This document shows positions 17,035-26,909 of a stretch of 64,000 nt of DNA, piece by piece. The notes under the pieces were generated by a model that searched no databases, was not told where the DNA came from, and worked only from the letters and a program-made list of their open reading frames with translations. Numbering within the stretch: position 1 is the first letter of the stretch; each line of letters opens with the position of its first letter. Origin of the DNA: Flavobacterium okayamense (GTDB lineage Bacteria > Bacteroidota > Bacteroidia > Flavobacteriales > Flavobacteriaceae); the NCBI RefSeq assembly GCF_019702945.1, contig NZ_AP024749.1:558001-622000 (forward strand), read 5' to 3'. A program made the translations under genes and the position numbers.

Positions 17035-18423
17035 TTATTTATTCATTTCTGTAAAATACTTGTAGAATAATGGAATCGTTTCAATTCCTTTTAAATAATT
17101 GAAAACTCCAAAATGTTCGTTTGGCGAGTGAATTGCATCACTGTCTAACCCAAAGCCCATTAAAATAGTTTTACTCTTTAATTCCTTCTCAAATAAAGCC
17201 ACAATAGGAATACTTCCACCAGAACGAACTGGAATTGCAGGAACTCCAAAAGTTTCCGTATAGGCTTTATTTGCTGCTTGGTATCCAATACTATCAATTG
17301 GCGTTACATAACCTTGTCCGCCATGATGTGGGGTTACTTTCACTTTAACTGCTTTTGGGGCAATACTTTCGAAATGTCTTTTGAATAATTCAGTAATTTC
17401 TTCCCAATCTTGATTTGGCACCAAACGCATCGAAATTTTAGCAAAAGCTTTACTTGCAATAACCGTTTTTGCTCCTTCCCCTGTATATCCACCCCAAATT
17501 CCATTAACATCTAATGTAGGACGAATAGAGTTGCGCTCGTTTGTTACATAACCCGTTTCTCCGTAAACATCATCAATATCTAATGCTTTCTTATAATTCT
17601 CTAAAGAAAACGGTGCTTTTGCCATTTCTGCTCTTTCTTCTGCAGATAATTCCTCTACGTTATCATAAAAACCAGGAATGGTAATATGGTTGTTTCCATC
17701 ATGAAGTGAAGCAATCATTTTGGCTAAAATATTAATTGGATTAGCAACTGCTCCTCCATATAAACCTGAATGTAAATCACGATTTGGACCTGTAACTTCA
17801 ACTTCAACATAACTCAATCCACGTAAACCAGTTGTTATTGACGGTTGTGTGTTAGAAATCATTCCTGTATCGGAAATTAAAATAACATCATTAGCTAATT
17901 TTTCTTGATTGCGTTCTACGAACCAACCTAAGCTTTTCGATCCAACCTCTTCTTCCCCTTCAATCATAAATTTTACGTTACATGGCAAGCAATTATTTTG
18001 AATCATATATTCAAATGCTTTTACATGCATGTACATTTGACCTTTATCATCGCAAGCTCCACGAGCAAAAATTGCACCATCTGGATGAATTTCAGTCGCT
18101 TTAATTACGGGCTCGAAGGGTGGCGAGGTCCATAAATCCATCGGATCTGGCGGTTGTACATCATAATGCCCATAAACTAAAACTGTTGGTAGGTTTTTAT
18201 CAATAATCTTTTCTGCGTAAACAATTGGATATCCTGGCGTTTCACAAAGTTCAGCAAAGTCAACACCTGCTTTTTCTAAACTTTCTTTAACAGCTTCTGC
18301 GGTTGAAATAACATCATGTGCATAAGCACTATCAGCACTTACCGAAGGTATTTTTAAAAGATCTATTAATTCATTTATAAAACGCTCTTTATTTTCTTGA
18401 ACGTATTGTTTTATATTTTCCAT
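17035..18423 (-). CDS. M20 family dipeptidase
   Basis: A cytoplasmic zinc (or other divalent metal) peptidase of the M20 family, related to carnosinase-like dipeptidases. The 462 residues show VYGHYDVQPPD (metal His and catalytic Asp), GACDDKGQM (bridging Asp), EGEEEVGS (catalytic and metal Glu residues), the lid-domain entry DLHSGLYGG, and a late metal His in DAIHSPNEHFG. There is no signal peptide. It stands alone between two terminators, with a promoter box 20 bases upstream. The exact substrate cannot be told from sequence. Confidence 0.92.
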   Translation of the reverse strand: MENIKQYVQENKERFINELIDLLKIPSVSADSAYAHDVISTAEAVKESLEKAGVDFAELCETPGYPIVYAEKIIDKNLPTVLVYGHYDVQPPDPMDLWTSPPFEPVIKATEIHPDGAIFARGACDDKGQMYMHVKAFEYMIQNNCLPCNVKFMIEGEEEVGSKSLGWFVERNQEKLANDVILISDTGMISNTQPSITTGLRGLSYVEVEVTGPNRDLHSGLYGGAVANPINILAKMIASLHDGNNHITIPGFYDNVEELSAEERAEMAKAPFSLENYKKALDIDDVYGETGYVTNERNSIRPTLDVNGIWGGYTGEGAKTVIASKAFAKISMRLVPNQDWEEITELFKRHFESIAPKAVKVKVTPHHGGQGYVTPIDSIGYQAANKAYTETFGVPAIPVRSGGSIPIVALFEKELKSKTILMGFGLDSDAIHSPNEHFGVFNYLKGIETIPLFYKYFTEMNK

Positions 18424-18443
18424 TGTGTTTTTTTGAATATCAT

Positions 18444-18451
18444 CAAAAATA
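18444..18451 (-). promoter_or_regulatory. -7 promoter box of the M20 dipeptidase gene
   Basis: TATTTTTG on the minus strand, about 20 bases before the ATG at 18423. Confidence 0.45.
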
Positions 18452-18473
18452 CAAAAAATGTTAGACTTGATGG

Positions 18474-18506
18474 ATACAAAAAAAGTCCAATCATAGATTG
18501 GACTTT
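18474..18506 (-). terminator. Terminator of the beta-propeller type C protein gene
   Basis: Perfect 11-bp stem AAAGTCCAATC/GATTGGACTTT (18482-18492 with 18496-18506). The A-run on the left becomes a T-tract on the minus strand. Confidence 0.85.
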
Positions 18507-18525
18507 AATATCTTATTTAACTTAA

Positions 18526-21500
18526 TTAGAAAATAATCTTTTTTGTTATTTCTTCTTTGTTTTCAAGAGTAATTTTAACAATTATTGCTTGATTAGAAAT
18601 TGTTAAATTTTGAATTCTGTAATCTTTTACATTTAATTCTTTTTCAAATAATTTTCTCCCTTGTATATCGTAAACAATTACATTAGAAATTTTAAGGTTA
18701 ATAGAATTTAAGACTAAATCGTTATTATTTTTGAAAACTAATGTTTTGCTATCAACTATTTGATCTTCCCTATTTGGAATTTTATATACTAATTCAAATC
18801 TATTTTTGAAATTACCAGCATTTGAAAGAAATGTATAAGGTCCTTCTTTAATATTATGTAGATAGTTTAATTGATTGTCTTTAAGGTAAATATTTTGGTT
18901 ACCAAATAAGCCATCTACATTATCTAAATTTATAGTATATGTTCCTTTTTCTAAGGCATTAAAACCTAAATGTACTACATCATTATCATTAAATGGTAAA
19001 GCTCTACCTTGAATAACATAAGACTCATCATCAATGATATTGTAAAGAATTGTTTTTTCGGTTTGTAAAGTCTTTCCATCAATATTAGCATCGGCATTAT
19101 TAGTAGCACCTAACATATAACCTACAAGAATTTGGTTGTATTTAGATTCGTCTACTCCATTTAATCCTAACCAAATTCTACTTCTGTCAAATCCAGCATT
19201 ATCTTCTAAACCAGAATTTTTGAAAAATTGAGTACTAACAGAAGCATCTAACCTATATTCATTTCCAAGTTCAAAATCTACAGCTTCTCTAGCTTCAACA
19301 AAAAATCCTTGTCCAGTTTGAATGTAATCATTTGGAGTTGCTCCTCCAGCAATTGCGGCAGTTCCACCTAAAATTGTATATGAAGCATAATTTGTTTGTG
19401 CAACATATGAACCATCTTGAGGAACATTATGAGTCCAATAATATAATGCATCAATTTTTGGATTTCTTAAAAGCACCATATTTGCATTAATAGGAGATGG
19501 ATAAGGGTTACCGATTAAATTGTATCCAATTCCAACAGGAGTTTTGTAAATTCCATTATTTGGCACACCAGAAAATTGTCCATTATATACTGTAGGGGTC
19601 GAAGATGACCAATTGTTAGCAACGCGAATCATATATCCTTTTCCTGCTGTAAAACTATTTGTTGGCGTAACCGATTGATAAGCAGTTGGAGTTGTTGTTC
19701 CTGTATATAAATACTCATAAAAACGAGTAGAAACTGTATTAGGTGAAAACGCTAATAATTGCTGACCAGCAACTGGTGAAGACCAAGCCGTATAATCTTT
19801 TCTAATCATAGGCGTTGAATTTCTTTTTACAATTATATTTCCTGAATTTGTTGCAGTATTAGAAAACTGAACTAAAGCTGCATTATTTTCAATTGTTAAT
19901 GTTGCTGTAGGTGCAACTGTAACACTTTCACCTACTTTTAATGAATGCCCTGAATTAATAGTTACTTGAGCTGTACCATTAACCGTAAACGAACACGCTT
20001 CAATATCACTTGTTGAAGATAAATTCCCATTTATAATAGCTGCAACTCTTTTTGTAGGAGTACCATTTGACCAAGCTGAACCATTCCAAGTTGTTGAAGT
20101 ACTTCCACATTGCCAAAACTCACCTGTAAACATACCTCTACCATAAGTTGCAGCTAAGATTGTATTATCTGAAGAACGATAATCAAATGATAACACTTTA
20201 ACATCTTTCATTCCATTATTAGAACGATACCAATTTGGTGAAGCAGTATTAAAGTTGGTAGTATACCAAACACCAAGTTCAGTTCCTATAATAACTTCAT
20301 TGCTTGCAAAAGGGTTTGCTAGGATGCATTTTACAGGTATATTAGGTAAATCACCTTCTTTATTTTGCCATGAGGTTCCACCATTATTTGTATACCATAC
20401 ACTTGTAATTCCATAATTATGAAAAGTTACATAAATTTCATTTTCAGATGATCCATATCGAATATCAGAAATTGCACCTAACCATGAACCATCACCAATT
20501 TGTGTCCAAATTCTAGCACCAGCATTTCCATTTGCATTGTCTAATCTTAATAATCTACCATTAGCCAATCCAATTAAAATTCTATTATTTGTAAAAGGTG
20601 ATGCTTCAAAATAAGTAGGAACATCATTTAAAAGTGCGTTTGTAAGTGTAGTTCGTGTAGTTAAACTAGCTCCAGAATACCTGTAAACCTGAAACGTTCC
20701 AGTTGAACCACTAGTCCCATTTGCATATAAAATATTGGCATTACTATCTAATCCACATTGATTTACAAAATCTCCATCAGATTGATTTGAAGCGATAGCA
20801 TTTAAATAATTACCATTCATATCAAAACGGTAATATACATTATAAACATAAGACCCAATCATAAAATTATCTTGCTTATCTACAAATGACCAACAGCCAT
20901 CGCCTCCAGCAATTCGAGTTGCGCTTCCTATTCCAGATGGAGCATTATTTATAAATTGAGTCCCATTATCCTGAGCCCCAGCAATTAATTTATGTGCAGA
21001 ACCAGTTTGATTAATTCCGGCTTTATAAAACTGCGTTACATTAAATCCGTTATTTCTAACTCCAATACTATTACCCGAATTATTCGAATAATATACTCCT
21101 CCATCATTACCAAAAACCACTCTAGATGTTAACCCTGGAGCAAATGCCATACAATGGTGATCGGAATGAACACCATCACGAACTGTAGTTGTACTTCCAT
21201 TCGCTGTTGGAGTAATCGTCCAATCTGTATATTGTGTCCACATACCGGAAGCGTTTGCAGTAAAAGCTGAAGTAGTCCTGAAAATTTCTATCCCACCAAC
21301 AAAAACTTCATTATCGTTAGAAGGATTCATTCCAATCATTAAATCATAAAAAGCTTGCCCTCGACAAAAATCATTTGCTGCTGGGGGTTGGTTACCTGTA
21401 CTTACAGGCAAAGCAACTGTTACATCAGTTGAAACCCAAGCATCAGTGGTCCTTTTAATCACTGGCAAACCAGAACCTTCACATAGTGCAAACATTCTTC

Positions 21501-22605
21501 CATTAGTTTGTTGTGAAGCCACTAATCTAACTCTACTATCAACGCCTGATAATGTTCTAACTAAAGTCCAATCATTTGTGTTTAAATTATTACATCTGTA
21601 TATTCTTCCTCCACCTGCTCCAGAAGCATAAGAATATTTAGTTCCCATATATAAATCACCATTGGCAGAAATTGCAAATGATTCAGGAGCAACAGAAGTA
21701 GATCCAGTAGCTATTAAATCGGCATCTGATAACCTAATAAAATCTAGACCATTTGTACTTTTATAAAGTCCTACTGTATTTAAACCTAACCAAGACCAAC
21801 CAGCGCCTCCTGAGGCAGAGGTAACTTCTTCTGTGTATGCCATAGCATCTGCGCCAAAAAAAACTTCCGTTTGGTTTGTGTTTGGATTATTCCAAGCAAT
21901 AATATCTTGTATGTAAACCAAATTATTATTTACATTATTTCCAGATGCACCATAAATATGTCTCCAATTCACTCCTCCATCTATAGACTTATATACTCCA
22001 TTTCCATTAACTGCGCCCCAAGTATAAACTTCACCAGTACCAATATACATTATATTAGAATTGTTCGGATCAATTGTCATACACGATACCGCTAAATTTG
22101 AAGGTACACCATTTACTTGCTGCCAAACACTAGTTGAAGATGTAATATTTTCATTTACCCAAAGGCCACCACTAACACCACCAGCAAAAACTTTAGTTGT
22201 ACTACCTGGGGCAAACATTAAAACACGCGTTCTTCCTCCAACATTGTCTGGTCCTCTTTCAACCCATTGATTATCCATTCCATCACCAGGAACTCTTCCA
22301 GTTTGTTCTAGCTGTTCTAACTGCATTTGAAGTTGCAATGTTACTTCAGGTGTTGGTCTTCCTAGTGATGGATCAGCTGTATATAGCCACTCTTGTTCGT
22401 AAAAAGCATTAGGTGGAATACCTAAAGCTTTACGTTCCTTCTTTGGCAAAACTTTAGTTTTAGCAAAAGGGTGATTCCTTAAAAAGTTAGAGTACTTCTC
22501 TTTTAATTCATCTACGGTTAATTCTTTTACAGAATTTTCAGTTTGAGATGTAACAAGATTACTAAAAAAAAGCAATGCTAAGCAAATAAAAAAATTCTTA
22601 TTCAT
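18526..22605 (-). CDS. Secreted beta-propeller (BNR/VPS10-like) protein with T9SS type C tail
   Basis: A 1359-residue exported protein. It has a signal peptide (about 1-20, ending NLVTSQ) and a charged linker. A large beta-propeller region of about 110-820 follows, with sialidase/VPS10-like repeats such as SIDGGVNW, YYSNNSGNS, YTNNGGTSW and GGRTRVLMF. From about 838 to the end runs a module shared with the genes at 22698 and 26910, starting TTWNGSAWSNG and ending in a short tail (FEKELNVKDYRI to TKKIIF). That tail resembles the type C sorting signal of Flavobacterium ChiA rather than the common type A domain. Binding partner and enzymatic activity are unknown. Confidence 0.85.
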   Translation of the reverse strand: MNKNFFICLALLFFSNLVTSQTENSVKELTVDELKEKYSNFLRNHPFAKTKVLPKKERKALGIPPNAFYEQEWLYTADPSLGRPTPEVTLQLQMQLEQLEQTGRVPGDGMDNQWVERGPDNVGGRTRVLMFAPGSTTKVFAGGVSGGLWVNENITSSTSVWQQVNGVPSNLAVSCMTIDPNNSNIMYIGTGEVYTWGAVNGNGVYKSIDGGVNWRHIYGASGNNVNNNLVYIQDIIAWNNPNTNQTEVFFGADAMAYTEEVTSASGGAGWSWLGLNTVGLYKSTNGLDFIRLSDADLIATGSTSVAPESFAISANGDLYMGTKYSYASGAGGGRIYRCNNLNTNDWTLVRTLSGVDSRVRLVASQQTNGRMFALCEGSGLPVIKRTTDAWVSTDVTVALPVSTGNQPPAANDFCRGQAFYDLMIGMNPSNDNEVFVGGIEIFRTTSAFTANASGMWTQYTDWTITPTANGSTTTVRDGVHSDHHCMAFAPGLTSRVVFGNDGGVYYSNNSGNSIGVRNNGFNVTQFYKAGINQTGSAHKLIAGAQDNGTQFINNAPSGIGSATRIAGGDGCWSFVDKQDNFMIGSYVYNVYYRFDMNGNYLNAIASNQSDGDFVNQCGLDSNANILYANGTSGSTGTFQVYRYSGASLTTRTTLTNALLNDVPTYFEASPFTNNRILIGLANGRLLRLDNANGNAGARIWTQIGDGSWLGAISDIRYGSSENEIYVTFHNYGITSVWYTNNGGTSWQNKEGDLPNIPVKCILANPFASNEVIIGTELGVWYTTNFNTASPNWYRSNNGMKDVKVLSFDYRSSDNTILAATYGRGMFTGEFWQCGSTSTTWNGSAWSNGTPTKRVAAIINGNLSSTSDIEACSFTVNGTAQVTINSGHSLKVGESVTVAPTATLTIENNAALVQFSNTATNSGNIIVKRNSTPMIRKDYTAWSSPVAGQQLLAFSPNTVSTRFYEYLYTGTTTPTAYQSVTPTNSFTAGKGYMIRVANNWSSSTPTVYNGQFSGVPNNGIYKTPVGIGYNLIGNPYPSPINANMVLLRNPKIDALYYWTHNVPQDGSYVAQTNYASYTILGGTAAIAGGATPNDYIQTGQGFFVEAREAVDFELGNEYRLDASVSTQFFKNSGLEDNAGFDRSRIWLGLNGVDESKYNQILVGYMLGATNNADANIDGKTLQTEKTILYNIIDDESYVIQGRALPFNDNDVVHLGFNALEKGTYTINLDNVDGLFGNQNIYLKDNQLNYLHNIKEGPYTFLSNAGNFKNRFELVYKIPNREDQIVDSKTLVFKNNNDLVLNSINLKISNVIVYDIQGRKLFEKELNVKDYRIQNLTISNQAIIVKITLENKEEITKKIIF

Positions 22606-22624
22606 ATTGATAAATTTGGAAAGT

Positions 22625-22632
22625 CAAATATA
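22625..22632 (-). promoter_or_regulatory. -7 promoter box of the beta-propeller type C protein gene
   Basis: TATATTTG on the minus strand, about 19 bases before the ATG at 22605. Confidence 0.45.
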
Positions 22633-22645
22633 AATTATTTTTAAT

Positions 22646-22674
22646 AAAAAAAACCCCTGATAATCAGAGGTTTT
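22646..22674 (-). terminator. Terminator of the third reprolysin-like metalloprotease gene
   Basis: Stem AAAACCCCTGA/TCAGAGGTTTT (22650-22660 with 22664-22674) with one mismatch and a TAA loop. The A-run on the left supplies the T-tract on the minus strand. Confidence 0.8.
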
Positions 22675-22697
22675 AAAATTTATTTTTACTATTCCAA

Positions 22698-25600
22698 TTA
22701 GTAAATTATTTTTTGTGTTTTTGTGTTACCGTTAACATCTTTTACTTTAACAATCAATGCTTGATTCGTTGAAAGAATTGATTGAATTGTAAAGTTAGAT
22801 TCTTGAATTTGAGAAGCTTCAAAAAGTTTTCTTCCAAGTACATCAAATACAATGATTTGATCTAATTTTTCTGAAGAATTAATTTGAATTCCAGAATTAT
22901 TAGCATAAACAGAAATTGTATTTTCAAAAACATCATCTGCAGATAAAGTCCCTGATTTGAATACTAATTCAAATCTTTCTTTATAATTACCTGATTGAGT
23001 TGTAAATTGATAATCTCCTTGTTTTAAATCATGAATAATGTTTGTTTCTTTATCTTTTAAGTAGATTTCTTGCGAAGCAAATAATCCATCAACTTGTTCA
23101 ATACTTAATGAGTAATTTCCGCTTTCTAATACTTGTAATCCTAAAGGAATTATATCATTATCATCGAATGGTAATCCTTTACCTTGAATTACATAAGCTT
23201 CATCATTTAAAAGATTATATACCATTGGTTTAGAACCATCTAAAACTTTTGCGTCGATTAAATTGTCAACACCATTAGAAGCTCCATTCATATATCCAAC
23301 TAAGATTTGATTATATGATGTATTATCATCATTTAAGTTTAACCAAATTCTATGTTTCTCAACATCTATTGAGCTAGACGATGATTTAAAGAATTGTGTG
23401 CTTGCTGAGGCATTAACCCTTTGATCGTTTGAAAAATTAACTAATCCAAAATCAAATGATCTTACAAAAAACCCTTGACCATTTTGAATAATTCCATTAG
23501 GGACTTTTGCACTTGCAAATGCTGCTGTACCACCTAAAGTTGTATATGATGCAAAGTTATTTTGAGGATAAACACCTCCACTTGCAGGTGTTGTATTTGT
23601 CCAAAAATATAATGCTCCAACTAGTGTTTCGTTGTCTAGTAAAAATCTATCTGCGTCTATTGGAGAAGCATAAGGGTTTCCAAATAAGTTATAACCTATT
23701 CCTGCTTCAACTGAATAATCTCCATTAAAAGGAACTCCAGAAAACTGACCATTAAATACAGCAGGAGTAACACTTGACCAGTTATTTGCAGAGCGGATCA
23801 TATATCCTTTTGCAGCTGAGAAATTATTAGTTGGAGTTACAGATTGATAAGCTGTAGGTGTTGTTGTGCCAGTATATAAATACTCATAAAAACGAGTTGA
23901 CACTGTATTTGGCGAAAACGCTTGTAACTGTTGCCCAGATACCGGAGAAGACCAAGCTGTGTAATCTAAACGAATCATCGGAGATGAAGAACGTTTAACA
24001 ATTATATTTCCAGTATTTGACACAGATCCATTAATTTGACGTAGTGCAGCATTATTCTCTATTGTTAAAGTACCGGTACCGTTAACTGTTACTTCATTTC
24101 CAACAATTAAAGTATGATTTGGATTGAAAACAACATTAGCCCCAGAATTAATAATAACAGAACATGCTTCTAAATCAGATGAAGAAGAATAGCTTCCATT
24201 AAAAATTGCTTGTACATTTCTTAAAGGAACTCCATTAGACCAAGAAGAACCATTCCAAGTTGTTGTAATTACGCCGCATGCATTTGGTGTTTCAATCAAT
24301 TCTTTATAGCAAATCTCAAAAGAAAAACTGTTTAAAACCCCATCTCTAGTGTCAGCATTTACATCCGCTGCAGCAAAAATCCAGTTTCCTTGTGAAGATT
24401 CTCCATTTAAAGTTGCTAAACTTCCTACTGGTTGCATCGTTCCCGCTCCAAAATTACAACTTCCAGAAGCAGTACCTGATTGATCATCCCAAGTTCCTAC
24501 TAAGTTTGCTGATGCATTATTACATCCACCTGTTTGAAATAAAGCTACAAAAGTTCCATTAGGACTCTGCATTGCCGTATATAATTGATTTCTTCTTGAA
24601 TGTGTTATGTTTGTTGATACATTTACATCTGTAATAATAACATTATCTGGAATATTTAATGCCCATGCCTGATATGCTAAAGGATTTTGAGCAGTAATAA
24701 CATTACCAGTAGTCAATGTTCTAGTATAGGTTTGACAAACATCATTAACAGTATAACCAATTGCAAAATCATTTGTATTTATTGCATAATAATCATTCCC
24801 TGTAGGCTCTATTAAAATTCTACAAAACGGCGCAGAAACATTAGGAATGGTTACCGTTTGAGTTCCATCATTTGGTGTATTTGCTGCTAATGTTATTGGA
24901 AAAGTTTTTCCACCATCTGTTGATAATTTAATATTAACATTATTTGAACCTGCAAGCGAAGTAGTGTTATTAACTGACCAAGTAACTGTTTGTGTTGATC
25001 CTTGAGTATAATTAATTCCAGTAGTGTTTTGAGATGTAACTAAGAAAGGTCCTGCAGAAGTTGTAAAAGTTACAGCTGTGTTCACGCTCTCATTTGTACC
25101 CCCTCCAGGTCTGTTATCTCTAACGGTCATTCTAAAATTTAAAGTTCTATTAATTGTTGGAACAATTTCCCACTGATTTCCAGCAACTCCATTTGCAACG
25201 TGGTCTTCTAATCTAGGAAAATATCTTGTACCATTATTTTTAGGTAAATATGATCTAAAGTTTGCTCCATTAGTTTTTGTTCCTGAAGGATAAGAGGCTG
25301 CTGCACCTACTGTTGTAGCATCATCAACCTGCTCCCAACAATATGATAATATATCATTTGCATCAGCATCAGTTGCAGTTCCAGTTAACTTAAAAGCCGT
25401 TCCTATTGGCAAAGTTTTTGTTGCTGGAGCCGATGGATTTGGAACTGCATTTCCAATATTTATTGTTTGCAAACAAAAACCTGAATCAGCGCCACCACAA
25501 TCTTTTGTTTTAATATTGTTTGTTACTTGTTGTATAGTTCCTGCATGAAAAATAGGAATAGAATGTGCTGCAACATCAGTTGCACCAGTAATACCAGCAT

Positions 25601-26768
25601 AACCCATAATTGTTACACCTGAACCAGGTTCCATATTAACTGAATTGTTCTCTGTACTAAATGAAAAAGTGTGATTACCTCCCATTTGGTGGCCAATTTC
25701 ATGTGCTACGTAATCAACATCAAAGAAATCTCCTTCAGGGATTGCATCAGCTGGAGAAGTAATACCTCTACCCTTTGAATTATCAGCTGAACATACACAA
25801 CCTATACAACCTGCATTTCCACCTCCACCATCAGCGCCAAATAGGTGACCAATATCATAATTAGCGTTACCTATAACACTCTGTAATGTATTCCCTAATT
25901 GTGTATTCCAGTTACCCATTTGAGCAGAATCTGAATATGGATCTGTTGCTGGATTATAATAAATAACAGCAGTAGTGTTAGCAATTAATTGCATAGTTGA
26001 GTTAAAATCCATTTCAAAAATTGCATTACATCTTGTATAAGTAGCATTGAAAGCTGCTAAAACAATTGCCTCATCAGCTGCTGTACCAGCAGTAGAAGCA
26101 CCAAAATAATTAGCATACTCACCTGTACAAGATTGTGCCATTTGAAAAACTCTTAGTAAACCATCATCAGCATTTCTAAGAACTGAAGTATTTTCTCCTT
26201 CAATATTTCTTCCAAACTCTCTTACTGCTTCTTCAGTAGTACAAACTAATTTCCCAGTAGAATCTCCTCTTTTTGCTCTATCAAAAACAATAAACGTTTT
26301 ATAATCCATTGAATAAGGATCAATAACATAAGTAGAGCCATTACTGTTTCTAACAATAGCATTTAAGCCATTGAAAGGAGAAACACTAAATCTAATGACA
26401 GATCCTGGGTCATTAACTGCTTTTCCTGCAAAAGATCTAATGTTAGGGTGTTGTTGTTGAAGCGCCTCTTCAAATGTTGATGCTTCGATAATTCTGTAAT
26501 CTACTAATTCTCCTGTAGGAGAAGGAATTGATACAATTACATTTGATTGACCGAAAAACTGACCTCTTTTAGGCACATTTGTCAAATCATTGACAAAATT
26601 TTGATAATCAAATTCAAATAATTTATAATCGATTGGCAAAGAAGAACGTCTTATTTTGCCTTCTGAACCTAATCTAGGTTTTTCAACCTCTCTCCATGCA
26701 TTTTCTTTCTGTCCAAAAGAAATTAAAACCGAAAAAAGTGCAACCAAACATAGTAGTGTTCTTTTCAT
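22698..26768 (-). CDS. Secreted reprolysin-like zinc metalloprotease with P domain and type C module
   Basis: A 1356-residue paralogue of the proteases at 4824 and 10647 that has exchanged its tail. It has a signal peptide (MKRTLLCLVALFSVLISFGQ), propeptide-like region, CIGCVC motif, active site HEIGHQMGGNH at about 356-366, Met-turn GVTIMGYAG, an Ig-like stretch, and a P domain at about 678-825. From about 834 (TTWNGSSWSNG) it carries the same module as the genes at 18526 and 26910, ending in the type C-like tail (FEASQIQESNFTI to TQKIIY). The protease half matches the type A proteases while the C-terminal half matches unrelated proteins, which points to module exchange. Confidence 0.9.
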   Translation of the reverse strand: MKRTLLCLVALFSVLISFGQKENAWREVEKPRLGSEGKIRRSSLPIDYKLFEFDYQNFVNDLTNVPKRGQFFGQSNVIVSIPSPTGELVDYRIIEASTFEEALQQQHPNIRSFAGKAVNDPGSVIRFSVSPFNGLNAIVRNSNGSTYVIDPYSMDYKTFIVFDRAKRGDSTGKLVCTTEEAVREFGRNIEGENTSVLRNADDGLLRVFQMAQSCTGEYANYFGASTAGTAADEAIVLAAFNATYTRCNAIFEMDFNSTMQLIANTTAVIYYNPATDPYSDSAQMGNWNTQLGNTLQSVIGNANYDIGHLFGADGGGGNAGCIGCVCSADNSKGRGITSPADAIPEGDFFDVDYVAHEIGHQMGGNHTFSFSTENNSVNMEPGSGVTIMGYAGITGATDVAAHSIPIFHAGTIQQVTNNIKTKDCGGADSGFCLQTINIGNAVPNPSAPATKTLPIGTAFKLTGTATDADANDILSYCWEQVDDATTVGAAASYPSGTKTNGANFRSYLPKNNGTRYFPRLEDHVANGVAGNQWEIVPTINRTLNFRMTVRDNRPGGGTNESVNTAVTFTTSAGPFLVTSQNTTGINYTQGSTQTVTWSVNNTTSLAGSNNVNIKLSTDGGKTFPITLAANTPNDGTQTVTIPNVSAPFCRILIEPTGNDYYAINTNDFAIGYTVNDVCQTYTRTLTTGNVITAQNPLAYQAWALNIPDNVIITDVNVSTNITHSRRNQLYTAMQSPNGTFVALFQTGGCNNASANLVGTWDDQSGTASGSCNFGAGTMQPVGSLATLNGESSQGNWIFAAADVNADTRDGVLNSFSFEICYKELIETPNACGVITTTWNGSSWSNGVPLRNVQAIFNGSYSSSSDLEACSVIINSGANVVFNPNHTLIVGNEVTVNGTGTLTIENNAALRQINGSVSNTGNIIVKRSSSPMIRLDYTAWSSPVSGQQLQAFSPNTVSTRFYEYLYTGTTTPTAYQSVTPTNNFSAAKGYMIRSANNWSSVTPAVFNGQFSGVPFNGDYSVEAGIGYNLFGNPYASPIDADRFLLDNETLVGALYFWTNTTPASGGVYPQNNFASYTTLGGTAAFASAKVPNGIIQNGQGFFVRSFDFGLVNFSNDQRVNASASTQFFKSSSSSIDVEKHRIWLNLNDDNTSYNQILVGYMNGASNGVDNLIDAKVLDGSKPMVYNLLNDEAYVIQGKGLPFDDNDIIPLGLQVLESGNYSLSIEQVDGLFASQEIYLKDKETNIIHDLKQGDYQFTTQSGNYKERFELVFKSGTLSADDVFENTISVYANNSGIQINSSEKLDQIIVFDVLGRKLFEASQIQESNFTIQSILSTNQALIVKVKDVNGNTKTQKIIY

Positions 26769-26773
26769 TTTTT

Positions 26774-26799
26774 ATGATTTGGGTTAATGATTTGGGTAA
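26774..26799. repeat. Tandem 13-nt repeat in the leader of the third metalloprotease gene
   Basis: Two adjacent copies of ATGATTTGGGT(T/A)A, 12 of 13 bases identical, between the promoter box and the start codon of the minus-strand gene. Confidence 0.6.
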
Positions 26800-26820
26800 T
26801 TAAATAATATTTCTAATTGA

Positions 26821-26828
26821 CAAATATA
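26821..26828 (-). promoter_or_regulatory. -7 promoter box of the third metalloprotease gene
   Basis: TATATTTG on the minus strand. It implies a leader of about 45-50 bases that includes the tandem repeat at 26774-26799. Confidence 0.45.
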
Positions 26829-26860
26829 TCAATTAATTTATAAATTAAAAGATTTATAAT

Positions 26861-26893
26861 AAAAAAGCGACTTTTTTTTAAAGTCGCTTTTTT
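26861..26893 (-). terminator. Terminator of the large multidomain protein gene
   Basis: Stem AAAAAAGCGACTTT/AAAGTCGCTTTTTT around a short T loop. On the minus strand it ends in a T-run. Confidence 0.85.
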
Positions 26894-26909
26894 ATTGAAT
26901 ATGTACTAA

